DNA of 64,000 nt from Cryoendolithus antarcticus. Taxonomy: Eukaryota; Ascomycota; Dothideomycetes; Cladosporiales; Cladosporiaceae. The DNA lies in the NCBI GenBank assembly GCA_002077065.1, contig NAJO01000027.1:558001-622000 (forward strand), read 5' to 3'. Of this stretch, positions 10,272 through 19,887 are shown in pieces (position 1 is the stretch's first letter; each line of letters opens with the position of its first letter). The notes beneath the pieces were generated by a model. That model was not told where the DNA came from. It searched no databases and was given only the letters and a program-made list of their open reading frames with translations. Made by a program: the position numbers and the translations under genes.

Positions 10272-11913
10272 ATGGTGGTCTCGGATTCGGAGGCGGCGGA
10301 GAGGCCGGTGCGAGAGCAGCTCAAGAAGGCGTCGATAGGCAATTCTGAAGCAGCTCGACTAGCTGCCAAGGATGTGAAGATGGCAGGCTCGACTGTGCCT
10401 TCCGCAGATGAAGTTGTGGTCGAAGATGGTGCGGATGGGGAAGGTACAGCAGACTCCGCATCGGCGGAACCCACAGCTCCTGCCACAAATGGCAAGCATC
10501 ACACCCGCAAGCGATCACGAGACAGCCTGGCCGAGGAGAATGAATTGAACGGATACAAGCGCAAAGTATCTGCGGAGGTGCCGAGGGACGATGTGGTTCC
10601 CTCGGGGGCGCAGGAGTCGAATAGTATCACACTAAGTACCGGTGCTAGGCCTGCTCGAGCACCAACACCCGACCGTGGCGGCGATAAGGCGGACGATGCT
10701 GTGGTAGAGTCATACGCGAGTCCCAAGACCAAGAGGACGAGGTTGCAGACCGAGCCGAGTGAGCAGAAGCTCTCCGAAGAGTCGGACGGCAAGAGCGGTG
10801 GCGACCGCACGAGACCGACTGCCTTACCAGCGGGCAGCGGGTTTGCCAATACATCATCAACGTCACCATTCGGAGCCCTCGCCTCTTCAGACACGGCGAC
10901 TAAGCCACAGCCCTTAGGTAGCGCATTCTCTTCATCCGCGTTTGGCGCGCTTTCCGGTTCATCAACATCAGGGTTCGGTGCACTTGGGAAGGCGACCACC
11001 GAGTCGAGTAGCGGGAGCGTCTTTGGCTCGGGCGCGAAGAGCCCACTGGGTGAAAGTGTGCAAGGCGAGAACGCCAAGCCCGAGTTCAGCTCCTTCGGCG
11101 GTGCCCTGGGTCAGAAGTCAGTATTCGCAGATACCAGCAGCGCACCAACAAACGGCTTTGCATTCAGCTCTTCAGGCTTTGGTAAGGTCGGCCAGTCGAG
11201 TGGCTTCGGCGCAGCAGCTAGTGGCAGTGCCTTCGGGGGTTTGGGCGGCAGTGGGCTCACAAGCTTTGCGAGCAGTAAGCCTTCGACTTTTGCGTCAAGC
11301 TCGAAGCCCGCAAAGACTTTCGGCGCACCTACTGGCGAGGACGATGCAGCCGAGGAGGAGGATGGCACAGGCGATGATGATGCCGGCTACAAGAGCCCGC
11401 TCTCTACCGAAGACGATCAGCGAGACGAGCGCTTCTATGCGCAGGAGATCGAGACTGGCGAGGAGGACGAGGTGACGCAGTACACGACTCGTGCGAAGCT
11501 TTACAACTTCGTCACACTCCCCGATGGCAGCAAGAAGGAATGGCGAGAGCGAGGGCTTGGTGCGTTGAAGTTGAATGTCAAGCGGGTGGCGAGCGAAGAT
11601 GGGGATGCTGAGGAATCGTCAAAAGTCAGGCTGCTGATGCGCGCGGACGGATCACACAGGGTGGTGCTCAACACTCCTGTGAATAAAGACATCAAATTCG
11701 GGGCGCCTTCTGGTGGTCCACCGACCAGTGGGGTTATGTTATTCATGGGGACTGTCGAGGGTGGGAACGGGCTGGAGATCTTGCAGTTGAAGGTGATCTC
11801 GATCGTGTCATATCTGGCTCTCGCGATGGAAGCTGACCTGTTCACAGTTGAAGCAGCAATTCGCGCTCGAGCTGCATCAGAAGATCGAAGACTTGCAAGC
11901 GACTATGTCGTGA
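10272..11913 (+). CDS. Ran-binding-domain FG-repeat protein (Nup2/Nup50 or Yrb2/Hba1 type)
   Basis: Two exons, 10272-11792 and 11848-11913, give 528 residues. The 55-bp intron (GTGATC...ACAG) was placed because reading straight through destroys the end of the RanBP1 domain. Splicing restores LQLKLKQQFALELHQKIEDL, the expected C-terminal helix, followed by a stop. The N-terminus has ERPVREQLKKAS and basic NLS-like clusters (KRSRDS). Residues about 195-355 carry FG repeats (FGAL, GFGAL, VFGSG, SFGGAL, GFGKV, AFGGL). An acidic linker leads into the Ran-binding domain (about 385-525; FYAQEIETGEEDE, KLYNF, KEWRERGLGALKL). The role is Ran-GTP-dependent nuclear transport at the pore or in the nucleoplasm. 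Nup2-like and Yrb2-like assignments cannot be separated by eye. Confidence 0.88.
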
Positions 11914-13128
11914 AGCAACGCTGAGTAAAAGCATGATGGGTTGCATAGATGGATGAGAGCATTGTGGACTACAGCGCGTTTCGGTGGGAGATTATACCCT
12001 AGATGCGAGGTGATCATTGAGCAAACATGGGGTCTTTGTATGCTACCTCCCTGGTACAGGATACGAAAAGCTGGACGATTGTAGGCATATGAGTGAGACA
12101 AGGCTTAAGCATTTTGTCCCTCTCGTTCGCATCAAGCTGCTTCGCTCATAGTCGACGAGATCAGTGGGTCACACTAGACTGATGATACGCGCTGAATGCA
12201 TAGCTTACTCGCCTAAACCGACATCGCTGCTCGGTGGCCTTGAGGGACCGAGGTGTCGTACGTGCGTGTAAACCCTCAAAACCCCCGACTGAAGACCGTC
12301 CACTGATGGATTGTGAAGGTAAGTCTGACACGGCCTGTAGAGCTGTTGCGCACGCACCAAAACCGTTGGGCTGACGTTGCTGTTGCCTCTAAGACGACAC
12401 GAGGCATCGCAGATGGCGGCTTCTGTAAGCATACCTTTCTAGATTTCATCCAGAATGCTGTCGTGGCTTTCGTCAGCTGATGGCGACGCACATGGCCTCA
12501 CGTGTAGCAAGTATTCCACGCAGAAAGTCAAACCTGCAGGACTCGTTTGAGGCCATCGATCGTACCTTGCATACTGCATAAGACCTGCATCTATCTCCAC
12601 TTCATCTATCAGACTTTCAACTTTGCCATCACTGCTCGTAGACCTCACCATTCGACGTACAAAGCAGCGTGCTTTGCGAAGGTGGTCACCAGAGATTCCA
12701 TTTGGAGAGGGAGACGCGTAGACTCTGTCACTCACAATGTTCCGCGATGGCTGGAAGCTCGCCTCGTATTCGAACTGAGGGGAAGTAGTGACGAGCATGC
12801 CAGACCACCAGTCGCACATTGTCATGCCGATTTCAGGATTTCCAGAAAGCCCAGAGCGTTGATAGCCAAGCATCGGCCCTAACGGCTCGGAGCGGCGGAC
12901 ATGTTCGCATGAGGCGCCCGAGGCGCGCAGGCTCTCGCGCGGGAACAGGGATCATTCGACATCATCCCAGAATGCTAATTGACAGCGGAAGCGATCGACG
13001 CGTTGGCTCTCATTCGCTCGGCGGACATCGAGTGTTGTTGGAACAAGCGAATCACCGCGATCCACAGGCAAACTTATAGGCGCAGCTTGCTCGTCCCAAC
13101 GAGCTATTGGTCGATCTCAACTCTAGTA

Positions 13129-13161
13129 TCGATGCACGATCAATGCACGTTCGATGCACCC
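13129..13161. repeat. Three exact-period 11-bp units
   Basis: TCGATGCACGA, TCAATGCACGT and TCGATGCACCC follow each other without spacing. The TGCAC core repeats once per helical turn. Short, and possibly chance. Confidence 0.5.
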
Positions 13162-14999
13162 CGTAGGTTCGCATATGCCCTTGTGTCGATCGCCGCTGGG
13201 CTGGGATGGGAATGTAATGTGGCGCTCCCAGATGTGCACGAGCTGATGGGTGCATATGTATCCGTCGTTCTGGGCTCGTTGATGGCTACACGGCCTCTGT
13301 GACCTACCCCGCGCCACCACGCTGACAGACTCGTATCGGCGTCGCGATAGGCATCACTTTCCAGACAAGGCACCTCGCGTAGCGCAAGAGGCTCATCCTT
13401 GCCGTGCGTCCCTCGCGAAACAGAGCTCGCGAGACTACCAAACCCGAGTACTCCGCGTCGACATGAGATCACGTGAGGTCGAACCAGGATAGCAGCCCGA
13501 GGGACGGTCATCGTGTGCAATCCGCTTGCTCACATTGTGAAGCCCGTGGTCCGTGAGGGTTCCTGCCAAGCTAGCTTGCGGGTATGTGAACGACTGGTTC
13601 GCCCTCACGCTAGACTCGCCAAGTGGACATCGGCGACCGTTATAGTTCACAGACTGGTGAGTGTGGTCTGGAGTTGCGCCCCGTCGTAGTGCTGTACAGA
13701 CCTGCTGTGGGATGCGGCTCGACATGCTGCTTTTACTGTGACACTCTGATGAGCGACTTGGAGATGGTCAGCCATCTCATTCTCCTATGACAGTACTTTC
13801 TGACGCACGTGTCATCGGTCGCTGCCGCCTCGCGCGCGGTAATCTGTTGCAAGACTCAGTATCACATCCATGTGGCTTACAATCAAGTCATGAATGAATA
13901 GCCCAATTAGGCTAGAGTACAGCGCTACGGCTACTACCGACGCTATAGTGAGCCTCACCGGCAACACGTCCGAGTCCACTTCACTTTGTCTTACATTCAA
14001 CTCCACTATCTTGAAATCCCTCTCAGAACAGACTGCGCACTACCTTGAGGCTCGCCATGCCCCGCGTCCTGGACCAGCTGAGCGACCAAGTCGACTGCTT
14101 CATGACGGGGCACCGGGAGACCAATCGAGCTCCTACAATGGCCATTGGCAGCCGTCATGGACTTCGCGATGAGGGCATGTCCTGGAAGGAGGCTCAAATC
14201 ACGGAAGAACTCACCTGGTCTCACTCAAACGGTAGTTGAAGACTTGGCGGACGAGTCGCCGGCACTGGCAAATTGCGCCGCTGAAACACGAAGAATAATG
14301 CTTGCGCGAGGTGGGCTTGTCTCACGCGCAACGGGCGCCGCCGAAGTGGCCGCTACGGTCATTGTAATACACTTGTCGTTGGCCCATTGTCAAAGCGAAG
14401 CGAATTGATGTGCACAAGACGGACGACGCTCCTGCTCGCTCGCAGGCACACAAACGTGCAACAGCAGCGCGGGCTGGAATTAGAGCACGATGTCCGAATC
14501 CGAGAATGGATGAACAAGCTTGATCTGTCCCAGCTACACTCATCCAAACGCCTCGGAGGTGTCTAAATTAGGGGTACCTGTCATCTATTCGGCAGGAACG
14601 GGACGGCCGTCTGGATCCTCCAAGCTCAAACCTGATGGTTGACGTTGTAACATGTGCCAGGCGTATCTTGCGCCGATCTACCCAGCCGTTGTAAAAGCGT
14701 GGTCTCCGACTCTGGCTCGACCGGCGTGGAAGATGCGCTCTCCGTGCTTTGATGGGTCTTCTCGCTTCTGAGGAGGACACCCGCTCGTAAGCCAGACCAT
14801 ATTCACTCTGCATCACACTTGGCACAGCCTTACTGCCCGAAACCCCTGTCGACCGCTCGATCAACCTTTCACACGTATCAGGTACCAGAAACACGCCGGT
14901 GCGCAAGTGCACCTTAGCCATAGCGTCGGAAGTCGAGCCGTGCTCGATACTCACTGCGATAAGCGAGAACCCCCCATTGCGCTGCGGTGACATCTTCCG

Positions 15000-15064
15000 G
15001 CTTAGCTAGAGCACGACACCCTCATATGATGCCGTATGAGGGTTCGCTAAATGCCAGGCTAAGC
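15000..15064. repeat. Nested inverted repeat
   Basis: The inner arms ACCCTCATA (15018-15026) and TATGAGGGT (15035-15043) are perfectly complementary around an 8-nt loop. The outer arms GCTTAGC (15000-15006) and GCTAAGC (15058-15064) are also perfectly complementary. It lies about 450-500 bp upstream of the ice-binding-type gene. It may be a cruciform, a footprint of a small inverted-repeat element, or a protein-binding palindrome. Confidence 0.6.
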
Positions 15065-15378
15065 GTTTGCCGCCCATGTTCGGACTTTACGGCTCACTCA
15101 ACGCAGTATCTGTGACCACATTGATGGTAAGGGACAGGACGCGCACTCACTCGTGCGGCACAGGGTCTACGTCGCTCGTGTCCCGCGGATCGTGGTTCTG
15201 GCCGTTGGACTACCCTGAATACACTTTCCATCAGCTCCTCCCTACCACCCTTCGATACTCGACAATCGAGCTCCACGGCGGGCCAAGCGCTCCACACGCA
15301 CTACACAGTATCATACGAATATACCAGGCCGAGAGTGTCCGATCTCGAGCTTCATGAACACTGTAGGGCTCTGGAGGG

Positions 15379-15385
15379 TATAAGG
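15379..15385 (+). promoter_or_regulatory. TATA-like element of the ice-binding-type gene
   Basis: TATAAGG lies 116-131 bp upstream of the two candidate start codons (15495, 15510), followed by a CT-rich leader. A clear TATA box is typical of regulated, strongly expressed secreted-protein genes in fungi. No experimental start site is known. Confidence 0.4.
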
Positions 15386-15509
15386 TCTTCGCTCTTTCCA
15401 CGAAAGGTACCGTTGATAATCATCCACATTCACTTCCTCTCTGCTCTTCAGTCACTCACCTGAGACTTCTCATAATCCCTCTAGGCTATCTCCATTGCCT
15501 CTTCTCATC

Positions 15510-16958
15510 ATGCATTTCACCAACGCAGTATGGTGCGCCATATCTTTGGCTGCATCCGCCACCGCACAGCTCCCGCCAATCTCCCTTCCCGTCCTCACTA
15601 CACCCATCCAGCTTGGCCTGGTCGCCCCATACGGCGTTTTCGCTGCGACGACGATCACCAACACCGGCAACACCAACATCGCCGCCAAAATTGGTCTGTC
15701 ACCTGGCACATCAATCACTGGATTTGGCCCAGGTATCAGCCAAGGTCAAGATGCAGGCCCATTAAACCTCGCGGCTATCGCCGCTAAGGCCGACCTACTG
15801 GTGGCATATGCGAGCATCAGCCTCCTGACCGCAGGGGCCGATCTTACCGGGCAAGATCTTGGTGGCCGCACTCTCAACTCTGGAGTGTACCAGTTCTCGT
15901 CCTCCGGAGGCCTGACTGGCCAACTTGTGCTTGACGCGCAGAACAACCCCAACGCTGTATTCGTCTTCAAGTTCGGATCCACGCTCACGACCGCCAGCGC
16001 CTCGTCCGTAGTCTTGATCAACGGTGCCCAGGCTTGCAATGTCTTCTGGCAGATCGGTAGCTCAGCGACTTTCGGCACCGGTACTCAATTCCTTGGCGTC
16101 GTCCTTGCTCAGGCGTCGATCACGGCCACTACTGGCACATCTCTCAGCAGGGGCGCTCTCTACGCTCTTGCCGCTGCCGTCACGCTCGATACCGTCACAA
16201 TCGGTGGTTCTTGTGGAGCTGCTGTTATTGTGCCTCCTGTTTCAACCCCGGTCACGTCGGTCGTCACTCTACCGCCCGTCACTCAGATCATTACGCTGCC
16301 GCCCGTCACCCAGATTATCACCGTCACTCTCCCTGCGATCACGTCGACTATTAACGGGGTCGTCACTACTCTGCCAGGAAGTACCATTACCTCGACGGTG
16401 ACAGCACCCGCAGTCGTTACGACCACGACCGCCCCCGGTATCGTTACGACCACCACTGCGCCAGGTGTGATCACTACCACGACCGCACCGGCTGTGACCG
16501 TCACCTCGACTTCCACGTCGACCATAACCAACCAGGCCAGCACGACCACAGTCACTCTCACCGCCACCCAGACCGTCACCCAAACCGTAGCCACCTCGAC
16601 CACGAGCTGCACATCCACCACGACAAAGTGCAGCACCAAGACAGCGACCAAGACCGCCACACCCACTCTTTGCAAGAGGGGCGCTCTCTTCGAGAAGCGT
16701 GAGGCTGAGCTCGAGAGCCCCGAAGCAGCGATCGAGGCGCGTGGAGCGAAGAAGACAGTGACCAAGACCAAGGTCGTTTCCACCACCTGCGCCGGCAAGA
16801 CTTCGACGAAGGCCGCCGCGACCAAGACCGCCAAGGTCACTCACTGGAGCACTAAGACCTACTGGTCGACCAAGACAACGTCGTCGACTGTGACCAGCAC
16901 CAAGGTTCCTGCCTGCACTTCGAAGGCGAAGAGGGACCACGCCAAGATGTTCGCGTAG
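15510..16958 (+). CDS. Secreted DUF3494 ice-binding-type protein with Thr-rich stalk
   Basis: 482 residues, single exon, from the ATG at 15510; an in-frame ATG at 15495 adds five residues and would spoil a clean signal peptide. Residues 1-20 are a signal peptide (AASATAQ cleavage region). Residues about 23-235 match the DUF3494/type-1 ice-binding fold: TTITNTGNTNI, GLSPGTSITGFGPG, DLGGRTLNSGVYQFSSS, NAVFVFKFGSTLTTASASSV, GAQACNVFWQIGSSATFGTGT, GALYALAAAVTLDTVTIGGSC. After C235 comes a Thr/Val/Pro-rich stalk with TTTTAPG-type repeats, then a basic Thr/Lys/Ser tail with several Cys. No GPI signal is seen; the tail ends KRDHAKMFA. Dibasic KR sites at about 389-390 and 396-397 (the latter followed by EAE) look like Kex2/Ste13 sites. 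Antifreeze activity is inferred from the family, not shown. Confidence 0.9.
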   Translation: MHFTNAVWCAISLAASATAQLPPISLPVLTTPIQLGLVAPYGVFAATTITNTGNTNIAAKIGLSPGTSITGFGPGISQGQDAGPLNLAAIAAKADLLVAYASISLLTAGADLTGQDLGGRTLNSGVYQFSSSGGLTGQLVLDAQNNPNAVFVFKFGSTLTTASASSVVLINGAQACNVFWQIGSSATFGTGTQFLGVVLAQASITATTGTSLSRGALYALAAAVTLDTVTIGGSCGAAVIVPPVSTPVTSVVTLPPVTQIITLPPVTQIITVTLPAITSTINGVVTTLPGSTITSTVTAPAVVTTTTAPGIVTTTTAPGVITTTTAPAVTVTSTSTSTITNQASTTTVTLTATQTVTQTVATSTTSCTSTTTKCSTKTATKTATPTLCKRGALFEKREAELESPEAAIEARGAKKTVTKTKVVSTTCAGKTSTKAAATKTAKVTHWSTKTYWSTKTTSSTVTSTKVPACTSKAKRDHAKMFA

Positions 16959-17469
16959 AGGCTTCCGGGACTGGTTCTGGTCGTGGCTTGACGGAATGAG
17001 AGAGCAATGGAATTATGAGTACTTCGGTACATGTAGCGAGCAATCGCTGGGTGGGAAGGGAGTTGGGGATGATTTTTTCTTTTCGCAAGATGGGCCGGGC
17101 TGTAAAGCTTCGTGTCTTATGGGTACTACCTTTGTTTCGTATATACTTTACCACAACGCAGTCCTTACTTCATGGTCTTTGTCATCTGCAGTCTCACGAC
17201 GCGCTTTCGGACTCATTTGGCATTGCGCACGGCTGCTGCAAGCTTTGCATTTACAGGAATATGTCCTCCCTTACATGTATGTTCTGGACAACGTATTGAC
17301 GGGCTGCGATGCAGAGCTAACGAGCTGGGGGTGTGAGCCTTCGCAGAATATCCGATTGAAGCCAGCCTCTCACACATGCTGTGCATGATGTTTCGACAAC
17401 ACGGACTCAGCTGATATGAGCAGAAGCGGCATGTCTGAAATCTTGAGGTACGGAGGCACATACGCTACA
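16959..17469. other. Convergent intergenic region
   Basis: 511 bp between the 3' ends of the ice-binding-type gene (+) and the aminopeptidase (-). No ORF with any recognisable content; presumably 3' UTRs and terminators. Confidence 0.55.
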
Positions 17470-19518
17470 TCACGCACTACTTCCCTTCTCTTTCGCGATG
17501 ATCTTCTCAATCATTCCCCGGCAGATAGGATGGTAGAAGTCCTTATTATTCTCATACGTCTGCTTCGCCAGCTCAGGTTTGACCTTCAAGAGCTCCTTGT
17601 ATAGCGGTCTCACAAACTTCATCCGGCCTACACTACCAGCCAGTTCAGCAGCATCGCCGTAATACTTCTCGGCTTTACTCCGGAGCGCGAGGACGTAGAA
17701 TCGCGACACGATCTCGACGTTTTTGGACTTCTCGAAGGCGTAGGTGCTACCCATGAGCTCGACTGACTTGGCTGGTAGGGGCGTAGGCGAGTCTTGCAAA
17801 GCTTCGAGAAAGACATAGATTTGTTGACCGGAGAAGGATGCAAGATCGCCTTTGGTGGGTTTGAAGGCCGATTTGTCACCTAGTGATTGCCACCTCTTTG
17901 CCAAATCGTAGCACACATCTGCAAGCGAAGTGTCGAAGTCAGGCTTCTGCGGGAAGCCAGGGTCACTCAGCCATTTCTGCCACTGCACCTGCGATATCAA
18001 CTTCAGATAGCCTGGTTCGTCGTTCTTCTCGAAGTAATCGTACAAACATTTCTTGAATTCGAATGTATCCACGGACTTGTGCTTGAAGGTCGTGAAGTAG
18101 TGCTTTATGAACGGATCCCACTTGTCTTGCCCCACCAGCTTCTCGAGGTAGTACAAGAACAAGAAGCCCTTCTCGTACGGTACGCTCGAGAAGGCATCAT
18201 CTGGATCCTTGCCTTCGAGATTGGGCATCAGCTTTGTGAATTCGTGGTCTGCGCCGAACTGGGCGATACTGTCGCTCAGTGCTTTCCAGCCGAGCAGCGC
18301 GCTGAAGTCTCGATAGCGGTCATCTTTGTGCACTGCGGCTTGTATGCGACGCTCCAGATAGGTCGTCCAGCCTTCGTTAAGCCAGAAGTGCTCCCAGCTC
18401 GCGCAACTCACCAAATTCCCCGACCACGAATGTGACAATTCATGGGCTATCACGTCTACATTCTGCCTATCGCCGGATATCAGTGTGGGTGTAGCATAGG
18501 TTGTCTGTGGATTCTCCATGCCACCATAGGGGAAACTCGGTGGCAGAACCAGAACGTTGTAGGTAGTCCACTCATAGGGGTAGACAAGCTTCTCGGCGAT
18601 CTGGATGTACTTCTCTGTATCGGCTTCGAACTCCCACTGGCAGTCTTTGAGCTCCTCAGGCCCGGTGTAGACAGTCGATCGGGGACCTATTGCTGCAGAT
18701 GCGATGTCTCCGCTCGCCAAGGCGAAGAGATATGAGGGCATAGGCACATCCTGCTGGAAGCTGTACAACAGCGTGCCTGGCTTGCCGTCTGCACCAGCTC
18801 TGAAGTCGCTGACTTTCGTAGGTAGACCGGATGCCAGGACTGGCAGCGGCGAACGGAGATTGAAGGTGTACGTTGACTTGACGTCCGGAGTGTCCTGACA
18901 GGGCAACAAGGAACGGGCATGAATCGCTTGACACTGACTGAACATGTAGGGATGCTTCTTGTTGCTAGTTTGTGCTGGAGTCATCCACTGCAACGCAGTA
19001 CAGTCCTTGGTGGTCGCCACTGCGATCTCAATGGCAACCTCGCTGGTAGTAGCGCCTTCTGGGAGCGAAACGGTAAGAGCAGAGCCATAGGGCTCGGTGC
19101 GTTTGGCGGCGAGGTCCCACTTCACGTCCTTATTGGCAATGCGCACGCTGGAGACATCGAGATAGGACGTGTCGAGCACGACTTGCTTTTGCTCAGCGAG
19201 CTTCTTGAGGCTCAACGTCACGGTGCCACGGAGCTGCTTCTTCTCGAAATCAACGTCGAAGTTTGCGGTAGTGTGAGTGGTCCGCCAGGCATCGTAGTTG
19301 GACAGCGTGTTTGGATCACGACGGGCGTTCTGCGACATGGCTGGCGATTGAGCAGTCTCCTGGGGCGTACTGAGCCTCGTGACCATATTGCGGATTTGTC
19401 CAAGGGACAGGTAGCTGTACTTGAGAGGAAGGGAGCTCTGGCAGCGAGACTGGGCGCACGCAAACTTGAGTTGGAAATGGATTGTATGCTTTGCAGATTG
19501 GAGAATTGGGGAAATCAT
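17470..19518 (-). CDS. LAP2: Leukotriene A4 hydrolase-type M1 aminopeptidase / epoxide hydrolase
   Basis: Zinc metalloenzyme of the M1 family. The yeast homologue (Lap2/YNL045W) is a leucyl aminopeptidase with residual epoxide hydrolase activity. From the ATG at 19518 the protein is 682 residues; the open frame begins nine bases earlier at a GTG. It has the substrate-anchoring GGMENP motif, the zinc site HELSHSW (HEXXH) and the third ligand glutamate in NEGWTTYLE 18 residues on, then the LTA4H-type helical C-terminal domain (LVGQDKWDPFIKHYF ... RGMIEKIIAKE). The first 50-60 residues are extra and basic with few acids, as in other filamentous fungi, and may target mitochondria. Internal ATGs at 19386 and 19338 would give the cytosolic form. 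No intron. Confidence 0.93.
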   Translation of the reverse strand: MISPILQSAKHTIHFQLKFACAQSRCQSSLPLKYSYLSLGQIRNMVTRLSTPQETAQSPAMSQNARRDPNTLSNYDAWRTTHTTANFDVDFEKKQLRGTVTLSLKKLAEQKQVVLDTSYLDVSSVRIANKDVKWDLAAKRTEPYGSALTVSLPEGATTSEVAIEIAVATTKDCTALQWMTPAQTSNKKHPYMFSQCQAIHARSLLPCQDTPDVKSTYTFNLRSPLPVLASGLPTKVSDFRAGADGKPGTLLYSFQQDVPMPSYLFALASGDIASAAIGPRSTVYTGPEELKDCQWEFEADTEKYIQIAEKLVYPYEWTTYNVLVLPPSFPYGGMENPQTTYATPTLISGDRQNVDVIAHELSHSWSGNLVSCASWEHFWLNEGWTTYLERRIQAAVHKDDRYRDFSALLGWKALSDSIAQFGADHEFTKLMPNLEGKDPDDAFSSVPYEKGFLFLYYLEKLVGQDKWDPFIKHYFTTFKHKSVDTFEFKKCLYDYFEKNDEPGYLKLISQVQWQKWLSDPGFPQKPDFDTSLADVCYDLAKRWQSLGDKSAFKPTKGDLASFSGQQIYVFLEALQDSPTPLPAKSVELMGSTYAFEKSKNVEIVSRFYVLALRSKAEKYYGDAAELAGSVGRMKFVRPLYKELLKVKPELAKQTYENNKDFYHPICRGMIEKIIAKEKGSSA

Positions 19519-19887
19519 GCGGTTCACTTCATCTGCTTGCCTGTATGCACGGCGCCGGTGATGTAGTGAGGGGATTCCTCGAAGGAGCTATGGGTTCAGC
19601 GCCAAGACAGCGACAGAACGCGTGGAGATGTGAGGTAGTGATTGTGAGGAATCACCCGTGTAGGCTCAATTCTTAGAAGAGATAGACTCTCACCATCATT
19701 GCAATTGATGTTCCACACTTGCAGCGTGTGTTATACAAGCGCAAGAAGGGCATCGTCGCCGTGGAGAGAGCGACTGATGAGAGAGAAGGTGACGGTGTCC
19801 ACGCGCCAAGCAAGACGTTCGTGAAGCGCGACTCCAACTCCGATCTTTGAGCATTACTGGTGTCTTTGCTACACAACACACCTCACC
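19519..19887. other. Divergent promoter, aminopeptidase / MOB3
   Basis: 369 bp between the two start codons. No clear TATA box, repeat or RNA gene was found. Confidence 0.5.

Larger units (their letters stand above)
11914..15378. other. Large gene-free stretch, about 3.5 kb
   Basis: Many open frames of 60 to 144 codons on both strands (for example 12439-12873 minus and 14568-14993 minus) overlap one another and show no domain, low-complexity coding signature or plausible splicing. CpG is plentiful and TpA is not obviously enriched, so it does not look like a RIP-degraded transposon. It holds a 3 x 11-bp repeat at 13129-13161 and a nested inverted repeat at 15000-15064. A lncRNA or fast-evolving multi-exon gene could be missed by eye. 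Confidence 0.5.

Noticed and set aside
10499..11077. 192-codon antisense ORF inside the Ran-binding protein gene
   Set aside because: It mirrors the low-complexity FG/Ser region and has no independent support.
13435..13500. GGTTCGAC-like B-box on the minus strand, considered as a tRNA
   Set aside because: The bases around the T-loop do not form the 5-bp T-stem, and no A-box or acceptor stem could be matched.
16269..16940. Two long antisense ORFs (223 and 185 codons) opposite the ice-binding protein stalk
   Set aside because: They are shadows of the Thr/Val-rich repetitive coding strand, which lacks stops in several frames.
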